NCBI GenBank assembly: GCA_030424845.1
Contig: JAUHWC010000001.1
Location: forward strand, 310,001 to 374,000
Length of the DNA: 64,000 nt
Direction of reading: 5' to 3'
Source of the DNA: Alphaproteobacteria bacterium
GTDB taxonomy: Bacteria > Pseudomonadota > Alphaproteobacteria > Sphingomonadales > Sphingomonadaceae
The notes below the pieces were generated by a model. It searched no databases. It worked only from the letters and a program-made list of their open reading frames with translations, and had not been told where the DNA came from. Numbering within the stretch: the stretch's first letter is position 1; each line of letters opens with the position of its first letter. Positions 8,725 through 17,776 of this stretch are shown here, piece after piece. Position numbers and translations under genes: made by a program.

Positions 8725-9213
8725 CTATTGCTTGGCGTCTTCCATCTTTTCCGGCGTTACGCTGGCATCGGCCTTTTCCGCCTTCTTGCGGCGATCGAAC
8801 ACCGATCGCATGTGCTCCTCGTCCGCTTGCGTGAGGTGGTCTGCGAAGTCGGGAAAGTGATCGTCTTCCTCTTCATCGATGTGATGCAGGTAATCGTGCT
8901 TCAATCGCTTGAACTTCGTCAGCCAGCCGGGTGAAGACATGTCGGTCGCCGCGATGTCGTTCATCAACTCGTCGAGCTCGTGATGCTCCGCAACCGAGTG
9001 ACGGGTTTCATCCGTCGTGGCGGGCTTGCGCATCATGGTCGAATAGAGCGCCTGCTCTTCCGCGGCCGCGTGGCTCTTCACTTCCAGCGTGAAGCGCTCG
9101 AACAGTTCCTTGCGTTCCGCGCTTTCACCATGTGTCTGCTCGATCCGGTCCAGCAACCTGCGGTGGCTCTCATGGTCCTGCTTGAGGCGGGCGAAAATGT
9201 CGGTCAAAGTCAT
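8725..9213 (-). CDS. Hemerythrin HHE-domain protein
   Basis: A 162-residue four-helix protein with the spaced His/Glu ligands of a di-iron hemerythrin: HESHRRLLDRI, HAAAEEQALY, HHELDELM and HDYLHHIDEEEDDHFP. Such stand-alone bacterial hemerythrins bind oxygen or nitric oxide or take part in iron and oxidative-stress handling; the specific role is not known here. The C-terminal tail is charged and lysine-rich. ATG 9213 was chosen for its AGGAG site (in caggagccgac) and because the domain starts immediately after; an in-frame extension to 9297 has no support. First gene of the run leading into the PLD-like gene, folE and murA. Confidence 0.9.
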   Translation of the reverse strand: MTLTDIFARLKQDHESHRRLLDRIEQTHGESAERKELFERFTLEVKSHAAAEEQALYSTMMRKPATTDETRHSVAEHHELDELMNDIAATDMSSPGWLTKFKRLKHDYLHHIDEEEDDHFPDFADHLTQADEEHMRSVFDRRKKAEKADASVTPEKMEDAKQ

Positions 9214-9363
9214 GTCGGCTCCTGTTGTCTGCGTTCGCCGAATCAATGGAGCAGCAGCGATCAGGTTCCGAAACAGGCGGGGAAATGGCCGAATCAAGGT
9301 GCCGCGGCGGGATCCGGCAGCGCGCAGCAGGCGCCGCGATCCAAGGACGCGGAGGCCGGAAAC

Positions 9364-9404
9364 TTTTCAGGCCACCCCCGCAGTTGCGGAGATGGCCTGA
9401 AAAA
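9364..9404 (-). terminator. Terminator downstream of tRNA-Arg
   Basis: TTTTCAGGCCA (9364-9374) pairs with TGGCCTGAAAA (9393-9403), with an inner CCGCA/TGCGG pair that strengthens the hairpin. It begins immediately after the tRNA 3' CCA on the minus strand and is symmetric, so it could act in both directions. Confidence 0.7.
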
Positions 9405-9481
9405 TGGCGCGCCCGGAAGGATTCGAACCTCCGACCACCTGATTCGTAGTCAGGTACTCTATCCAGCTGAGCTACGGGCGC
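9405..9481 (-). tRNA. tRNA-Arg (anticodon ACG)
   Basis: A 77-base cloverleaf on the minus strand. The acceptor stem is GCGCCCG/CGGGCGC with discriminator G and an encoded CCA. The D arm is GCTCAGCTGGATAGAGT, the anticodon stem CCTGA/TCAGG with loop CTACGAA (anticodon ACG), and the T arm GGTTCGAATCC. The ACG anticodon would be edited to ICG and read CGU, CGC and CGA codons. Confidence 0.97.
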
Positions 9482-9528
9482 GCACTGGAGGGGCGGCACA
9501 TAGGGGGGCATTTCCGGCTTGGCAATAG

Positions 9529-9909
9529 CTATTGCGGCATTCTTTCCAGCAAATCCGCATCCATCGGGGGCATGGGCAGTGCTGCGGCTTCTTGTCTTGT
9601 GAACCAACCCCAGCGTTGCCCTTCCAGGCCCTGCACTTCCCCTGCCCAGCGCCGGCAGGTGTAAACAATCAATACAATGCCGCCATCGGCCCCCTCATCG
9701 GCAGCCAGCGCGGGATAGAGGTCCTGCGGCCTGATGGTGATGGCCAGCTCCTCGGCAATCTCCCGGCAGAGCGCGAATCGTGCGGATTCAGTGGCTTCCA
9801 CCTTGCCGCCGGGAAACTCCCAAAGCCCGCCGTGGTGCTTGTGGGCCGGCCTTTCCTGCAACAGCAACCGGCCCGAATCATCGCTCAGGGCCAAGGCCAC
9901 CACCAGCAT
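9529..9909 (-). CDS. Nudix hydrolase, MutT-like (8-oxo-dGTP diphosphatase family)
   Basis: A 126-residue Nudix protein. The Nudix box reads GGKVEATESARFALCREI followed by AEELAI, which fits GX5EX7REUXEEXXU. The flanking LLLQERPAHKHHGGLWEFPG is typical of MutT-type enzymes that clean oxidised nucleotides from the pool. ATG 9909 gives the usual short N-terminus (MLVVALAL); alternative TTG starts at 9930 and 9951 lie closer to an AGAAGG sequence, so the start is uncertain by up to 14 codons. The gene sits upstream of tRNA-Arg on the same strand. Confidence 0.87.
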   Translation of the reverse strand: MLVVALALSDDSGRLLLQERPAHKHHGGLWEFPGGKVEATESARFALCREIAEELAITIRPQDLYPALAADEGADGGIVLIVYTCRRWAGEVQGLEGQRWGWFTRQEAAALPMPPMDADLLERMPQ

Positions 9910-10008
9910 ATGTGTCGGATTACTTGGCAACCTTCTGTCCCCTCTCAACACTTCGTTAGGACATTGGTGGGAAAATCTTAAGCAACGAGACTATCCGGGG
10001 GGCCACTC

Positions 10009-10188
10009 ATGTGTGCCAAGACATTCATCCGCGCGCTACTGAACGACCAGGAGGGCGCCACTGCAATCGAATACGGGCTGATCGCCAGCCTGATCGTAAT
10101 CGCAATCATCGGCGGGGTGAACCTGTTCGCCTCCGAAGCGATCGACATGTGGAACGGCGTTTCCACTGCCGTAGAAAAAGCTCGCTGA
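10009..10188 (+). CDS. Flp/Fap-type pilin, copy 1
   Basis: A 59-residue type IVb prepilin. It has a short charged leader ending in QEG, then the processing site and hydrophobic helix: G/ATAIEYGLIAS, with Glu at mature position 5 as required for pilin assembly. TadV-type prepilin peptidase would cleave after the Gly. A second, similar pilin follows 100 bases downstream. The tad/cpa assembly genes are not in this window, so these are either orphan pilin genes or supply subunits to a locus elsewhere. Confidence 0.9.
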   Translation: MCAKTFIRALLNDQEGATAIEYGLIASLIVIAIIGGVNLFASEAIDMWNGVSTAVEKAR

Positions 10189-10288
10189 GATTAGGATTTT
10201 ATCAACACATCAATTCTAAAACCAAATTCGTCCGGAAGGGAAACCGACTGGATCGGGTACCGAAGACTTAGAAAACCAGGAGACTGAA

Positions 10289-10465
10289 ATGACCTTCTTC
10301 AAGAACATGCTGCGCGACGAAGCTGGCGCAACCGCTATCGAATATGGCCTGATCGCTGCTCTGATCGCCGTCGCTGCCATCACTGCCCTGTCGAACGTCG
10401 GTTCTGAACTGAACACGACCTTCACCGCAGTCGGCACGACGCTCGAGTCCGCCAACGGCGAATAA
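10289..10465 (+). CDS. Flp/Fap-type pilin, copy 2
   Basis: A 58-residue prepilin with leader MTFFKNMLRDEAG and processing site G/ATAIEYGLIAAL, followed by a single hydrophobic helix and a short polar tail rich in Thr and Ser. A good ribosome-binding site (AGGAG, 7 bases upstream) precedes ATG 10289. It shares the GATAIEYGLIA core with copy 1 but differs in the tail, so the two are paralogues rather than a recent exact duplication. A strong terminator follows at 10493. Confidence 0.92.
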   Translation: MTFFKNMLRDEAGATAIEYGLIAALIAVAAITALSNVGSELNTTFTAVGTTLESANGE

Positions 10466-10492
10466 TTCGACCTCGTCGAGTTAGACAGACAA

Positions 10493-10526
10493 GGGCGGCA
10501 GGGAAACCTGCCGCCCTTTTCTTTTG
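10493..10526 (+). terminator. Rho-independent terminator after the pilin genes
   Basis: GGGCGGCAGG pairs with CCTGCCGCCC around a GAAA tetraloop, followed by TTTTCTTTT. Textbook intrinsic terminator 27 bases after the second pilin stop. Confidence 0.92.
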
Positions 10527-10570
10527 CCTGAAAGCCGCGTGCCCTGCCCTCGATCAGGGCAACCGGAAGA

Positions 10571-12053
10571 TCAGTTGGCCCTGACCACGATCTTGAATTC
10601 GCGCCCGGGAATGACCTGGGCATCGCCGAACAGGCCGTTGAGGACACGAAAGCGCTGTTCCTGCGCATCGCTGTAGGCCATGCGCCGCGCCAGCGTCTGC
10701 ACCGTGTCGCTGCGCCCGGCGGTGACGATATCGATCCTGCGCGGAACCACCTGTGCTGCTTCCGCGGAAGAAATGCGGCGCATCGAATTATACATCGAAT
10801 TGAAGGTTCCAGCCTGGCCGGCCGGGGTGATCGACTGGAAATGGAATGCCTGGCCGTTACCGAAATCATAGGCGAATACAGTCACATCGACCTGCTGCTG
10901 GCCGTTGTTGACGCGGGCACCACCGAACACCACCGGGATCCCGTTGACGCTTGTTCGCTGCGTGCTGGAGGGTTCGAGGCGCTGCTGGTCCCCGCCAATG
11001 GCGGCAAAAACGGAGCGTACATAGGCTTCCAGATTGCCATTGTAGGGTCCGGTAGTCAGCATCGAACGGCCGGCATCGCCGTTGATCGAAACCGCACGCG
11101 TACCGTTGACCATGTAGAAGCCCTGCGGCGCGGTGAAGCTGAGGCGCAGTTCCGGATGGATGAACTGGTTGCCTTCGATCACCCCCTGTGCGGGATCATC
11201 GCCATACATCAGACCGTCGATCCGCCGCATGAAGGTGTCGCGATTCGTTACACCCGCGCCATTACCCGCTTGCGCCAGCGCATTCTGCACGCGGCTGGCC
11301 GGATCGGGATGGGTCGATGCCCAGGAAGGGATCGTGGCATTGCCGCGTCCTTGCAATTGCGCATCGAGCGAATTCTGCGCCGCAAGGCTTTGCAGTAGCG
11401 TCGCCATCGAACGCGGATCATAACCGGCGCCGGTCAGGTACTGCACGCCGAGGTTGTCCGCTTCGATTTCCTGGTTGCGCGAATACTTCAGCGTCAGCAG
11501 CTGCGAACCCTGCATCGCGGTCTGCGCGATCTGGTTGCCCAGCGGATTGTCGCCCAACAGCACGCTGGAAAGGATGGCAATACCCAGTCCGCCCAGCTGG
11601 TTGCGCTGCGCAGCGGCCTGCCGGCGTGCGGAATGGCGCGCGGCAACATGGCCCACTTCGTGCCCCAGCACGGCGGCAAGCTCGGCCTCGTTGTTCATCA
11701 GGCCGACCAGCTGGCGCGTGACATAGACATAGCCCCCGGCACGGCGAAGGCGTTGTTGACCGAGGAGTTTAGCAGCGTGACCTCGAAAGCATCGGGGCGC
11801 GTCGCAAGGCCCGATTGCACGGCAATGCCCTGGCCCACGTCCTCGACATAATCCGCATAGGGACCGGTCATTTCCCCCCGAATTCGGCAATGAATTGCGG
11901 GTGGTATTCCGCCCCCATCTGCGCTTCCGCCGCCGTGATGGGGGAACCCGCAGCGATGTTGGCACCCGGCACCGTCGCGCAGGCGGAAATGGCGAGAGAG
12001 GCCGCGCCGGCAAGCGCGAGGCGGGCGAATTTCGATGTGGCGATGGCAGGCAT
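10571..12053 (-). pseudogene. M48-family metalloprotease lipoprotein with two frameshifts
   Basis: Pieced together from three frames, the product is a periplasmic M48 (BepA/LoiP-like) protease of about 494 residues. It has a lipobox (LAISAC, Cys25), the zinc motif HEVGH with downstream NQEIEADNLG carrying the third ligand, and a C-terminal LysM-like segment (DTVQTLARRM... VIPGREFKIV). The frame breaks at 11874-11879 (EFGG|EMTGPYADY) and again at 11733-11737 (FAVPG|GYVYVTRQ). Each is repaired by adding one G to a G6 or G5 run. As written, the lipobox start (ATG 12053) terminates after 61 residues. A reading from 12058 that stays open throughout has a nonsense N-terminus and should not be taken as the protein. 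Confidence 0.75.
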
Positions 12054-12152
12054 GGCAAGCTCCCAAACAGCGTTTCACCAGCCAGAGTGGCGCGAACCGC
12101 TGCCTAAAGCAACCTGCTGTTAACGCTTTGGTTCGGCAGGAACCGCCGGTTG

Positions 12153-13106
12153 CTAGAGGTTTTCACCGATCGCGAGGAAGCGCGCATCGCGCAGCGCGCG
12201 CAGCTCATCGGCAGACTTGCCTGCCAGCGCATCCAGTTCCTCGCCGATGGCTTGGGCAAAGGATGCCGCGGCAGCCGCCGGATCGCGATGCGCGCCGCCA
12301 ACGGGCTCCGCCACGATGCGATCGATCACGCCCAGTTCGAGCAGGTCCTGCGCGGTCATCTTCATCGCTTCGGCAGCTTGCGGCGCCTTTTCCGCCGTGC
12401 GCCACAGGATCGAAGCACAACCTTCGGGCGAAATCACCGAGTAGACGGCATGTTCGAACATCAGCACGCGTTCGGCGCTGGCGAGCGCCACCGCGCCGCC
12501 GGAACCGCCCTCACCCACGATCACCGCCACCATCGGCACGCCCAGCGCCAGGCATGCTTCGGTCGAACGGGCAATGGCTTCAGCCTGGCCGCGTTCTTCC
12601 GCCTCGATCCCCGGGAAAGCACCCGACGTATCGACCAGCGTGACCACGGGGAGGCCGAAACGGTCCGCCAGTTCCATCAGGCGGATGGCCTTGCGATAGC
12701 CCTCGGGCTTGCCCATCCCGAAATTGTGCCGGATGCGGCTTTCGGTATCATTGCCCTTCTCATGGCCGATCAGCACAACCTTGCGCCCACCGATGGTGGC
12801 AAGGCCGCCCATGATCGCCTCGTCATCGCCATACAGGCGGTCGCCGCCAAGCGGCATGAAATCCTCGAAGGCATTGGCCACGTAATCGCGGAAATGCGGG
12901 CGCGCCGGATGGCGGGCGACCTGCGTCTTCTGCCACGGGGTGAGCGAGGCATAGGTGGATTCCAGCAGGCTGGCGCTCTTCTTCTCGAGGCGCGCAAGCT
13001 CCTTGGAAATGTCCACGTCGCCATCTTCACCGGCAGCACTGCGCAGCTCGGCAATCTTGGCTTCGATGGTCGCAACCGGTTTTTCGAATTCGAGATATGA
13101 AATCAT
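12153..13106 (-). CDS. accA: Acetyl-CoA carboxylase carboxyltransferase subunit alpha
   Basis: A 317-residue subunit that, with AccD, transfers the carboxyl group from biotin to acetyl-CoA to make malonyl-CoA for fatty-acid synthesis. Conserved signatures include [14 protein letters not shown] at the N-terminus, [40 protein letters not shown], and [22 protein letters not shown] 13106 gives the family start ([10 protein letters not shown]) and lies 10 bases after the xerD stop, so the two genes probably form an operon. Confidence 0.97.
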   Translation of the reverse strand: MISYLEFEKPVATIEAKIAELRSAAGEDGDVDISKELARLEKKSASLLESTYASLTPWQKTQVARHPARPHFRDYVANAFEDFMPLGGDRLYGDDEAIMGGLATIGGRKVVLIGHEKGNDTESRIRHNFGMGKPEGYRKAIRLMELADRFGLPVVTLVDTSGAFPGIEAEERGQAEAIARSTEACLALGVPMVAVIVGEGGSGGAVALASAERVLMFEHAVYSVISPEGCASILWRTAEKAPQAAEAMKMTAQDLLELGVIDRIVAEPVGGAHRDPAAAAASFAQAIGEELDALAGKSADELRALRDARFLAIGENL

Positions 13107-13116
13107 GACAAGCGCG

Positions 13117-13965
13117 CTACCGCTGACTGGCGCTGCCTGCAAGGGGATGTCGCTCATTTACCAGCGCGACCAGCCCGGCGGAATCGACATGCGTGTAGAT
13201 CTGGGTTGTCGCAATGTCGGCATGGCCGAGCAGCGTCTGCAGCACGCGCAGGTCCGCTCCGCCCTCCAGCAGATGGGTGGCAAAGGCATGGCGCAGCACA
13301 TGCGGGCTGACCTTGGCCGGATCGAGGCCGGCCCGCGCCGCCAGCTCCTTGACCAGTTGGTACAAGCGGATGCGGGTGAGGTGTCTGGTGCGTGACGGGA
13401 ACAGGAAGGAGGAGGGGCTGTTGCGCACTTCAAGCCATCGCGCCAGGGCGGCCTGCGCACGGCGCGAGACGGGGACCATGCGCTGCTGCGAGCCTTTGCC
13501 CGTTACGGTTAGGAAAGGTGCATCGCGCGGCACGGCCGCCACCGGCAGGGCGACAAGCTCGGTCGCCCGCAGGCCCGAGCCATAGAGCAGTTCGAGCAGC
13601 GCCAGCATGCGAATCGCCAGCGGATTCCCGCTTTCCGCTTCCATCTCCGCGCGCTGGAAAAGGGCCTCGACCTCGCCGTGGCCCAGTATCTTGGGCAAGG
13701 GACGGCGCGGCGCTGGACGCGGCAAGGCCGGCGATGGATCATCCTTGCGCAGCCCCTCATCGACAAGGAAACCGAAGAACTGGCGCAAGGCAGAGGATTT
13801 GCGCGCCACGCTGGAAGGGGCAAGGTCCGCCCACTTGCCGGCGAGCGAGGACAGCTGGTCCTTGCCGACATTGGCCAGCTCGCCCAGCAGTTCCTCTGCA
13901 CCTTCAAGATCGCGCCGGTATGCCGCCAGCGTGTTCGGGGCCGCCCCCCGCTCGGCAGCGAGCAT
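13117..13965 (-). CDS. xerD: Tyrosine recombinase XerD
   Basis: Site-specific recombinase that with XerC resolves chromosome dimers at dif. The 282-residue reading has the N-terminal core-binding domain ([13 protein letters not shown]) and the catalytic set: Arg in [12 protein letters not shown], Lys region [39 protein letters not shown] with the nucleophilic Tyr. The XerD rather than XerC call rests on the aroK-aroB/xerD/accA order common in alphaproteobacteria. The family N-terminus seems to start ten codons earlier (ISAAIETFLA), where the codon at 13995 is ATC rather than ATG. The ATG at 13965 would cut into the first helix, so the true start is unclear. Confidence 0.9.
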   Translation of the reverse strand: MLAAERGAAPNTLAAYRRDLEGAEELLGELANVGKDQLSSLAGKWADLAPSSVARKSSALRQFFGFLVDEGLRKDDPSPALPRPAPRRPLPKILGHGEVEALFQRAEMEAESGNPLAIRMLALLELLYGSGLRATELVALPVAAVPRDAPFLTVTGKGSQQRMVPVSRRAQAALARWLEVRNSPSSFLFPSRTRHLTRIRLYQLVKELAARAGLDPAKVSPHVLRHAFATHLLEGGADLRVLQTLLGHADIATTQIYTHVDSAGLVALVNERHPLAGSASQR

Positions 13966-13999
13966 GGCCAGGAAAGTCTCGATGGCCGCGCTGATGGCC

Positions 14000-15853
14000 C
14001 TAGCCCCGCGCCACGGCCTCGGCCGCGATCATCCGCGCTTCGGCTTCAAGCCCCGCGGCATTGAGTGCGCTGACGATGTGGTAGAGGTGCCGCGCCGTCA
14101 TCCGGTGCCAACCCTCGCCCTGCATCCCGACACCGGCCAGCAACGCCACCAGAGCCTGGTTGCGATAACGCCCGGCCTGCGAAATTCGCTGCGACCACGC
14201 GCTTTGCCGCTGCAAGTCGATGCCCAGATCATCGGAATATTCGGCAATGGTTTCGGGATCGAGACGACCCAGCCCGGCAAGGCCAGCCAGGAGGAACCGC
14301 GACTTGCGATAGTCCTCGCTATCGTCATCCGACACGAAGTCGCCAAGCGCACCATCGCTGACCTGCCCGCCAGCGGGATCGGCAACCGCGAGCAGCGCCC
14401 AACCGAGGCTTCCTTCTTCAACCTGGTTTGCCCAGCGCATGGCATTGGCATCGAGACCGGCGGTCAGCATCGAGGCGATGAGCTCGCCCGCAGCATCCTC
14501 AACCGCATCATTCACGGGCATGCGCGCTGCGGCATAGGCGGTGAGGACCATGTGGCCATAGCTGGCATCATCTCCCCACAATGCGCGCATGGCGGCAAGG
14601 CGCGCTGCAGGATCACCCGCCACATAGGCTTCGCGCAAGGTGACAGCAGGTGCGCGGTCCCCGGCGGTGACATCATCGCTGCCGTAGAGCCGCGAGAACA
14701 GGTCCACCATCGCCTGCGCCGACAGCACGCCGCGAGCAGCCGCGAACTCTGCCGCCTGCACCCGGCGCACGATCGGAACGGCGGGTATCGTGGCATCGGA
14801 CAGGTCGTACTCTCGCGACGCGGATCCCATCAGGCCTTCGGGCAGTTCCACGCCCAGCGCACGCGCCAGTGCATGCCGCCAGGGGGTCATGGCATCAACG
14901 CCATCCCATTCGATGGTGACACCGCGCCCGCCTTCACCGGCTGCACCGGCAAATCGTTGCGCCAGGCGAACATCGATTTCCTCTGCCTCGCCTGTGCCCA
15001 GTGCACGGTTGAGGCGCCTTTCGGCAGCACGCGCCTCTCCCAGGTAGGCATCGCAGATCGCCTGCGAAAGGATCCAGTCGCCACCTTCCCGATGGTCGGG
15101 ATGAAGGCGCGCGATCGGGCAAACGCCCAACAGGTCGCCCGTGGCCAGATAGGCATCGAAAGCCGCATCGGTGAGAGCCGGGGTGAAGTTGCTGCCATCG
15201 ACATCCTGCACCAGGGCGCGGGCCAGGCCGGCTTCTCCCATCCGCGCGAGCAGGCCAGCGCGCAAGGCGGCAAATTCGGCCGGATCCATCCCTTCGGGTG
15301 CATCCATGCGGCTGGCCAGCGCGCGGCGCAGAAGGATATGTCCCCAGCGCGATACCAGCGGTCCGCGGGTCCCCTCCATTGCAGCCTGCACCAGCGCAGC
15401 GGGCTGCCTGGCAAGCGACCGGGAGGGGAAACCGCCCTCACTCGAAGCGATTACCCCAACCCGCGACAGCGAGCGGCGGGCAGCAGGCGGCACGTCGAAC
15501 TTGGGGCGCAAGCCGAGGAGCTCGTTGATCTCGCTCTCCTCCATTTCCTCAAGCTCTTCCAGCGTGGGGAAATCTTCCGGCAGTTCGATATCGGCGAAGC
15601 TTCCGGGGGAGGTTACGGACGGGATATCCTGCACGACCGGCGCAGAAACCCCGGGAGCCTGCTGCACAGAAGGCTGGCCGCCGGGCGCGGTCGGCTGCTG
15701 CGGGCGCTGCGTGGCAGCGGGTGTTGGCGTAGGCGCAGGAGCAGGCTGCGCGGGCTCGTTGAAGATATCAGGCAGCAGGTCTTCCGGCTGCGCCATCGCC
15801 AGCGACGATGTGACAACCAGCGCGGCACCGGCCAGCAGGACAGAGCGCCTCAT
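14000..15853 (-). CDS. Large secreted protein of unknown function, upstream of xerD
   Basis: A 617-residue protein with a cleavable signal peptide (MRRSVLLAGAALVVTSSLAMA|Q). A Pro/Ala/Gln-rich linker follows (about residues 30-75), then a Glu-rich stretch (EELEEMEESEINELLGL) and a long alpha-helical body rich in Ala, Leu and Arg that reads like repeated helical hairpins. I see no catalytic motif. The start ATG at 15853 overlaps the stop of a 46-residue membrane protein (ATGA), so the two are translationally coupled. Position between aroK-aroB and xerD-accA suggests a conserved envelope or division-related role, but that is inference only. Confidence 0.85.
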   Translation of the reverse strand: MRRSVLLAGAALVVTSSLAMAQPEDLLPDIFNEPAQPAPAPTPTPAATQRPQQPTAPGGQPSVQQAPGVSAPVVQDIPSVTSPGSFADIELPEDFPTLEELEEMEESEINELLGLRPKFDVPPAARRSLSRVGVIASSEGGFPSRSLARQPAALVQAAMEGTRGPLVSRWGHILLRRALASRMDAPEGMDPAEFAALRAGLLARMGEAGLARALVQDVDGSNFTPALTDAAFDAYLATGDLLGVCPIARLHPDHREGGDWILSQAICDAYLGEARAAERRLNRALGTGEAEEIDVRLAQRFAGAAGEGGRGVTIEWDGVDAMTPWRHALARALGVELPEGLMGSASREYDLSDATIPAVPIVRRVQAAEFAAARGVLSAQAMVDLFSRLYGSDDVTAGDRAPAVTLREAYVAGDPAARLAAMRALWGDDASYGHMVLTAYAAARMPVNDAVEDAAGELIASMLTAGLDANAMRWANQVEEGSLGWALLAVADPAGGQVSDGALGDFVSDDDSEDYRKSRFLLAGLAGLGRLDPETIAEYSDDLGIDLQRQSAWSQRISQAGRYRNQALVALLAGVGMQGEGWHRMTARHLYHIVSALNAAGLEAEARMIAAEAVARG

Positions 15854-15990
15854 TGCCCGGCTCCCGGCAATTGCACCTCTTGTTCGATCAGGCGCAGTTC
15901 CTCCCGCCCCCCGTCATACCAGGCAAGAGCCAGCAATCCGACGAGCAGTACAGCCAATACAATCACGATAGTCATCAGGCGCTTTGCCAC
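15850..15990 (-). CDS. Tiny single-pass membrane protein coupled to the secreted 617-residue protein
   Basis: A 46-residue reading frame below common length cut-offs. It runs from GTG 15990 (AGGG ribosome-binding site in agagggattg) to TGA 15850. The sequence starts VAKRLMTIVIVLAVLLVGLL, a clear transmembrane helix of about 20 residues after a positive N-terminus, followed by a charged tail (GGREELRLIEQEV). Its stop overlaps the start of the following large secreted-protein gene as ATGA. The good ribosome-binding site, membrane topology and coupling support a real gene; the function is unknown. Confidence 0.65.
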   Translation of the reverse strand: MAKRLMTIVIVLAVLLVGLLALAWYDGGREELRLIEQEVQLPGAGQ

Positions 15991-16094
15991 CAATCCCTCT
16001 ACCCCGGCCGACAGCCAAGTATGTCACCTAGTGCGCAAAAAGCGCGATCAGCATGCTTGCACCGGCGGTTAGCGCAATTATAGCCCCAACGGCA

Positions 16095-16676
16095 ATGAAC
16101 AACACGCAACCAGACAACATGCGCGCGCCGGATAGTGACCGGATCAAGGCGCTCGCTGCGCGGATAGACCGCCCGCTGGTGCTGGTTGGCATGATGGGTG
16201 TCGGCAAATCGACTATCGGCCGCAAGCTGGCCCAGGTGCTGGGATACGGCTTTGCCGATGCCGATGACGAGATCGAGGCCGCCGCGCAAATGTCCGTGTC
16301 GGAGATCTTCGAACAGTTCGGCGAAGAGTATTTCCGCGATGGCGAGCGGCGCGTGATCGCCCGCCTGCTGGACAACAACGGTTGCGTGATCGCCACTGGC
16401 GGCGGCGCTTTCGTGCAGGATGATACCCGCGCGCTGATCATGAAAAAAGGTATCGCCATCTGGCTCGACAGCGATGTCGATACGCTGGTCGAGCGCGTCA
16501 GCCGCAATGACAAGCGCCCGCTGCTGCGCGGCGGCGACGTGCGCGAGATCGTCACCCGCATGAAGGCAGAACGCGAGCCTGCCTATTCCGAGGCCCGGAT
16601 CCGCATCGTCAGCGATGCCGGGCCGCACAACACCACGGTAAACCGTATTCTGGAGGCACTCGATAAATGTCTGTAA
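16095..16676 (+). CDS. aroK: Shikimate kinase
   Basis: Phosphorylates shikimate to shikimate-3-phosphate in aromatic amino-acid synthesis. The 193-residue protein has the P-loop GMMGVGKST, DADDEIE (the shikimate-binding Asp and Mg site), the EYFRDGERRVI stretch, the glycine triad ATGGGAF and the lid segment RNDKRPLLRGGD. Start at 16095 is by family length; ATGs at 16053 and 16119 are in frame and none has a convincing ribosome-binding site. It overlaps aroB by 10 bases and is transcribed away from the xerD-accA cluster. Confidence 0.95.
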   Translation: MNNTQPDNMRAPDSDRIKALAARIDRPLVLVGMMGVGKSTIGRKLAQVLGYGFADADDEIEAAAQMSVSEIFEQFGEEYFRDGERRVIARLLDNNGCVIATGGGAFVQDDTRALIMKKGIAIWLDSDVDTLVERVSRNDKRPLLRGGDVREIVTRMKAEREPAYSEARIRIVSDAGPHNTTVNRILEALDKCL

Positions 16677-17773
16677 CCCGCGTCGAACTGGCCGGAAGGT
16701 CCTACGAGGTGCGCGTCGACGGCGGGCTGCTGGCAGATGTTGCCAACCAGTGCGGCAGCCTGTTGCGCAAGAAAGCCGTGCCGATCATCACCGATGCCAA
16801 TGTCGCCGCGCGCTGGCAGGAGACGGTGGCAAGATCGCTGAGCGATGCAGGGCATGAGCCGCGCTTCCTCGTGCTCGAACCGGGCGAAGGATCGAAGAGC
16901 TGGGCCAGCCTTGAGCAGGTGATGGACTGGCTGCTGGAACAGGAAGTCGAACGCGGGGACCACATCCTTGCCCTCGGCGGCGGCGTGATCGGGGACCTGA
17001 CCGGCTTTGCCGCCGCGATCCTCAAGCGCGGTTGCGGCTTCATCCAGTTGCCCACCAGCCTGCTGGCGCAGGTCGATAGCTCGGTCGGCGGGAAGACCGC
17101 GATCAACACCGCAGCGGGCAAGAACCTTGTCGGCGCATTCCACCAGCCGAGCCTGGTGCTGGCCGACCTCGATAGCCTTGCCACCCTGCCCCGTCGCGAA
17201 CTCGGCGCAGGTTATGCTGAAGTGATCAAATACGGCATCCTCGGCGATCACAGCTTCTTCGAGTGGTGCGAAATCAACGGCGTGCGGGTGATGGATGGCG
17301 AACGCGATGCGCTGGAATATGCCGTTACCGAAAGCGTGAAGGCCAAGGCCCGCATCGTGGCAGAGGACGAGCGCGAGACCACCGGCGCACGCGCCCTGCT
17401 CAACCTGGGCCACACCTTCGGCCACGCTCTTGAAGCCCAGACCGGCTATTCCGCCCGCCTGCTGCATGGCGAGGCTGTTGCCCTGGGCATGGTGCTGGCC
17501 GCGCGCTATTCCGCGCGAAAGGGCTACATCACGCCCGGCGATGCCGCACGCACCACCATGGCGATCGCCTCTGCCGGATTGCCGAGCGAAATCCGCGAAC
17601 TGGGCCTCAACTGTTCGGGCCAGGAACTTGCCGCGCACATGCTGCATGACAAGAAGATGGATGCCGGCACGCTGCCCTTCGTCCTGCTGCGCAATATCGG
17701 CGAAGCCTTCCTCGACCGCGAAGTGGCGATGGACGATGTGGCGGCGTTCATGGGAGAGCAGCTGGCAGGCTGA
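16667..17773 (+). CDS. aroB: 3-dehydroquinate synthase
   Basis: NAD- and metal-dependent enzyme that cyclises DAHP to 3-dehydroquinate, the second step of the shikimate pathway. At 368 residues it is normal length, with GGGVIGDLTGFAA (NAD site), QLPTSLLAQVDSSVGGKTAINT, the metal-ligand region GYAEVIKYG, and LLNLGHTFGHALE plus LLHGEAVALGM supplying the zinc histidines. It overlaps the end of aroK, so the pair is translationally coupled. It ends 3 bases before the convergent gor stop. Confidence 0.97.
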   Translation: MSVTRVELAGRSYEVRVDGGLLADVANQCGSLLRKKAVPIITDANVAARWQETVARSLSDAGHEPRFLVLEPGEGSKSWASLEQVMDWLLEQEVERGDHILALGGGVIGDLTGFAAAILKRGCGFIQLPTSLLAQVDSSVGGKTAINTAAGKNLVGAFHQPSLVLADLDSLATLPRRELGAGYAEVIKYGILGDHSFFEWCEINGVRVMDGERDALEYAVTESVKAKARIVAEDERETTGARALLNLGHTFGHALEAQTGYSARLLHGEAVALGMVLAARYSARKGYITPGDAARTTMAIASAGLPSEIRELGLNCSGQELAAHMLHDKKMDAGTLPFVLLRNIGEAFLDREVAMDDVAAFMGEQLAG

Positions 17774-17776
17774 TCC

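Noticed and set aside
13607-16072. 821-codon plus-strand frame
   Set aside because: It lies opposite xerD and the secreted-protein gene, has no family features and no RBS; antisense of real genes.
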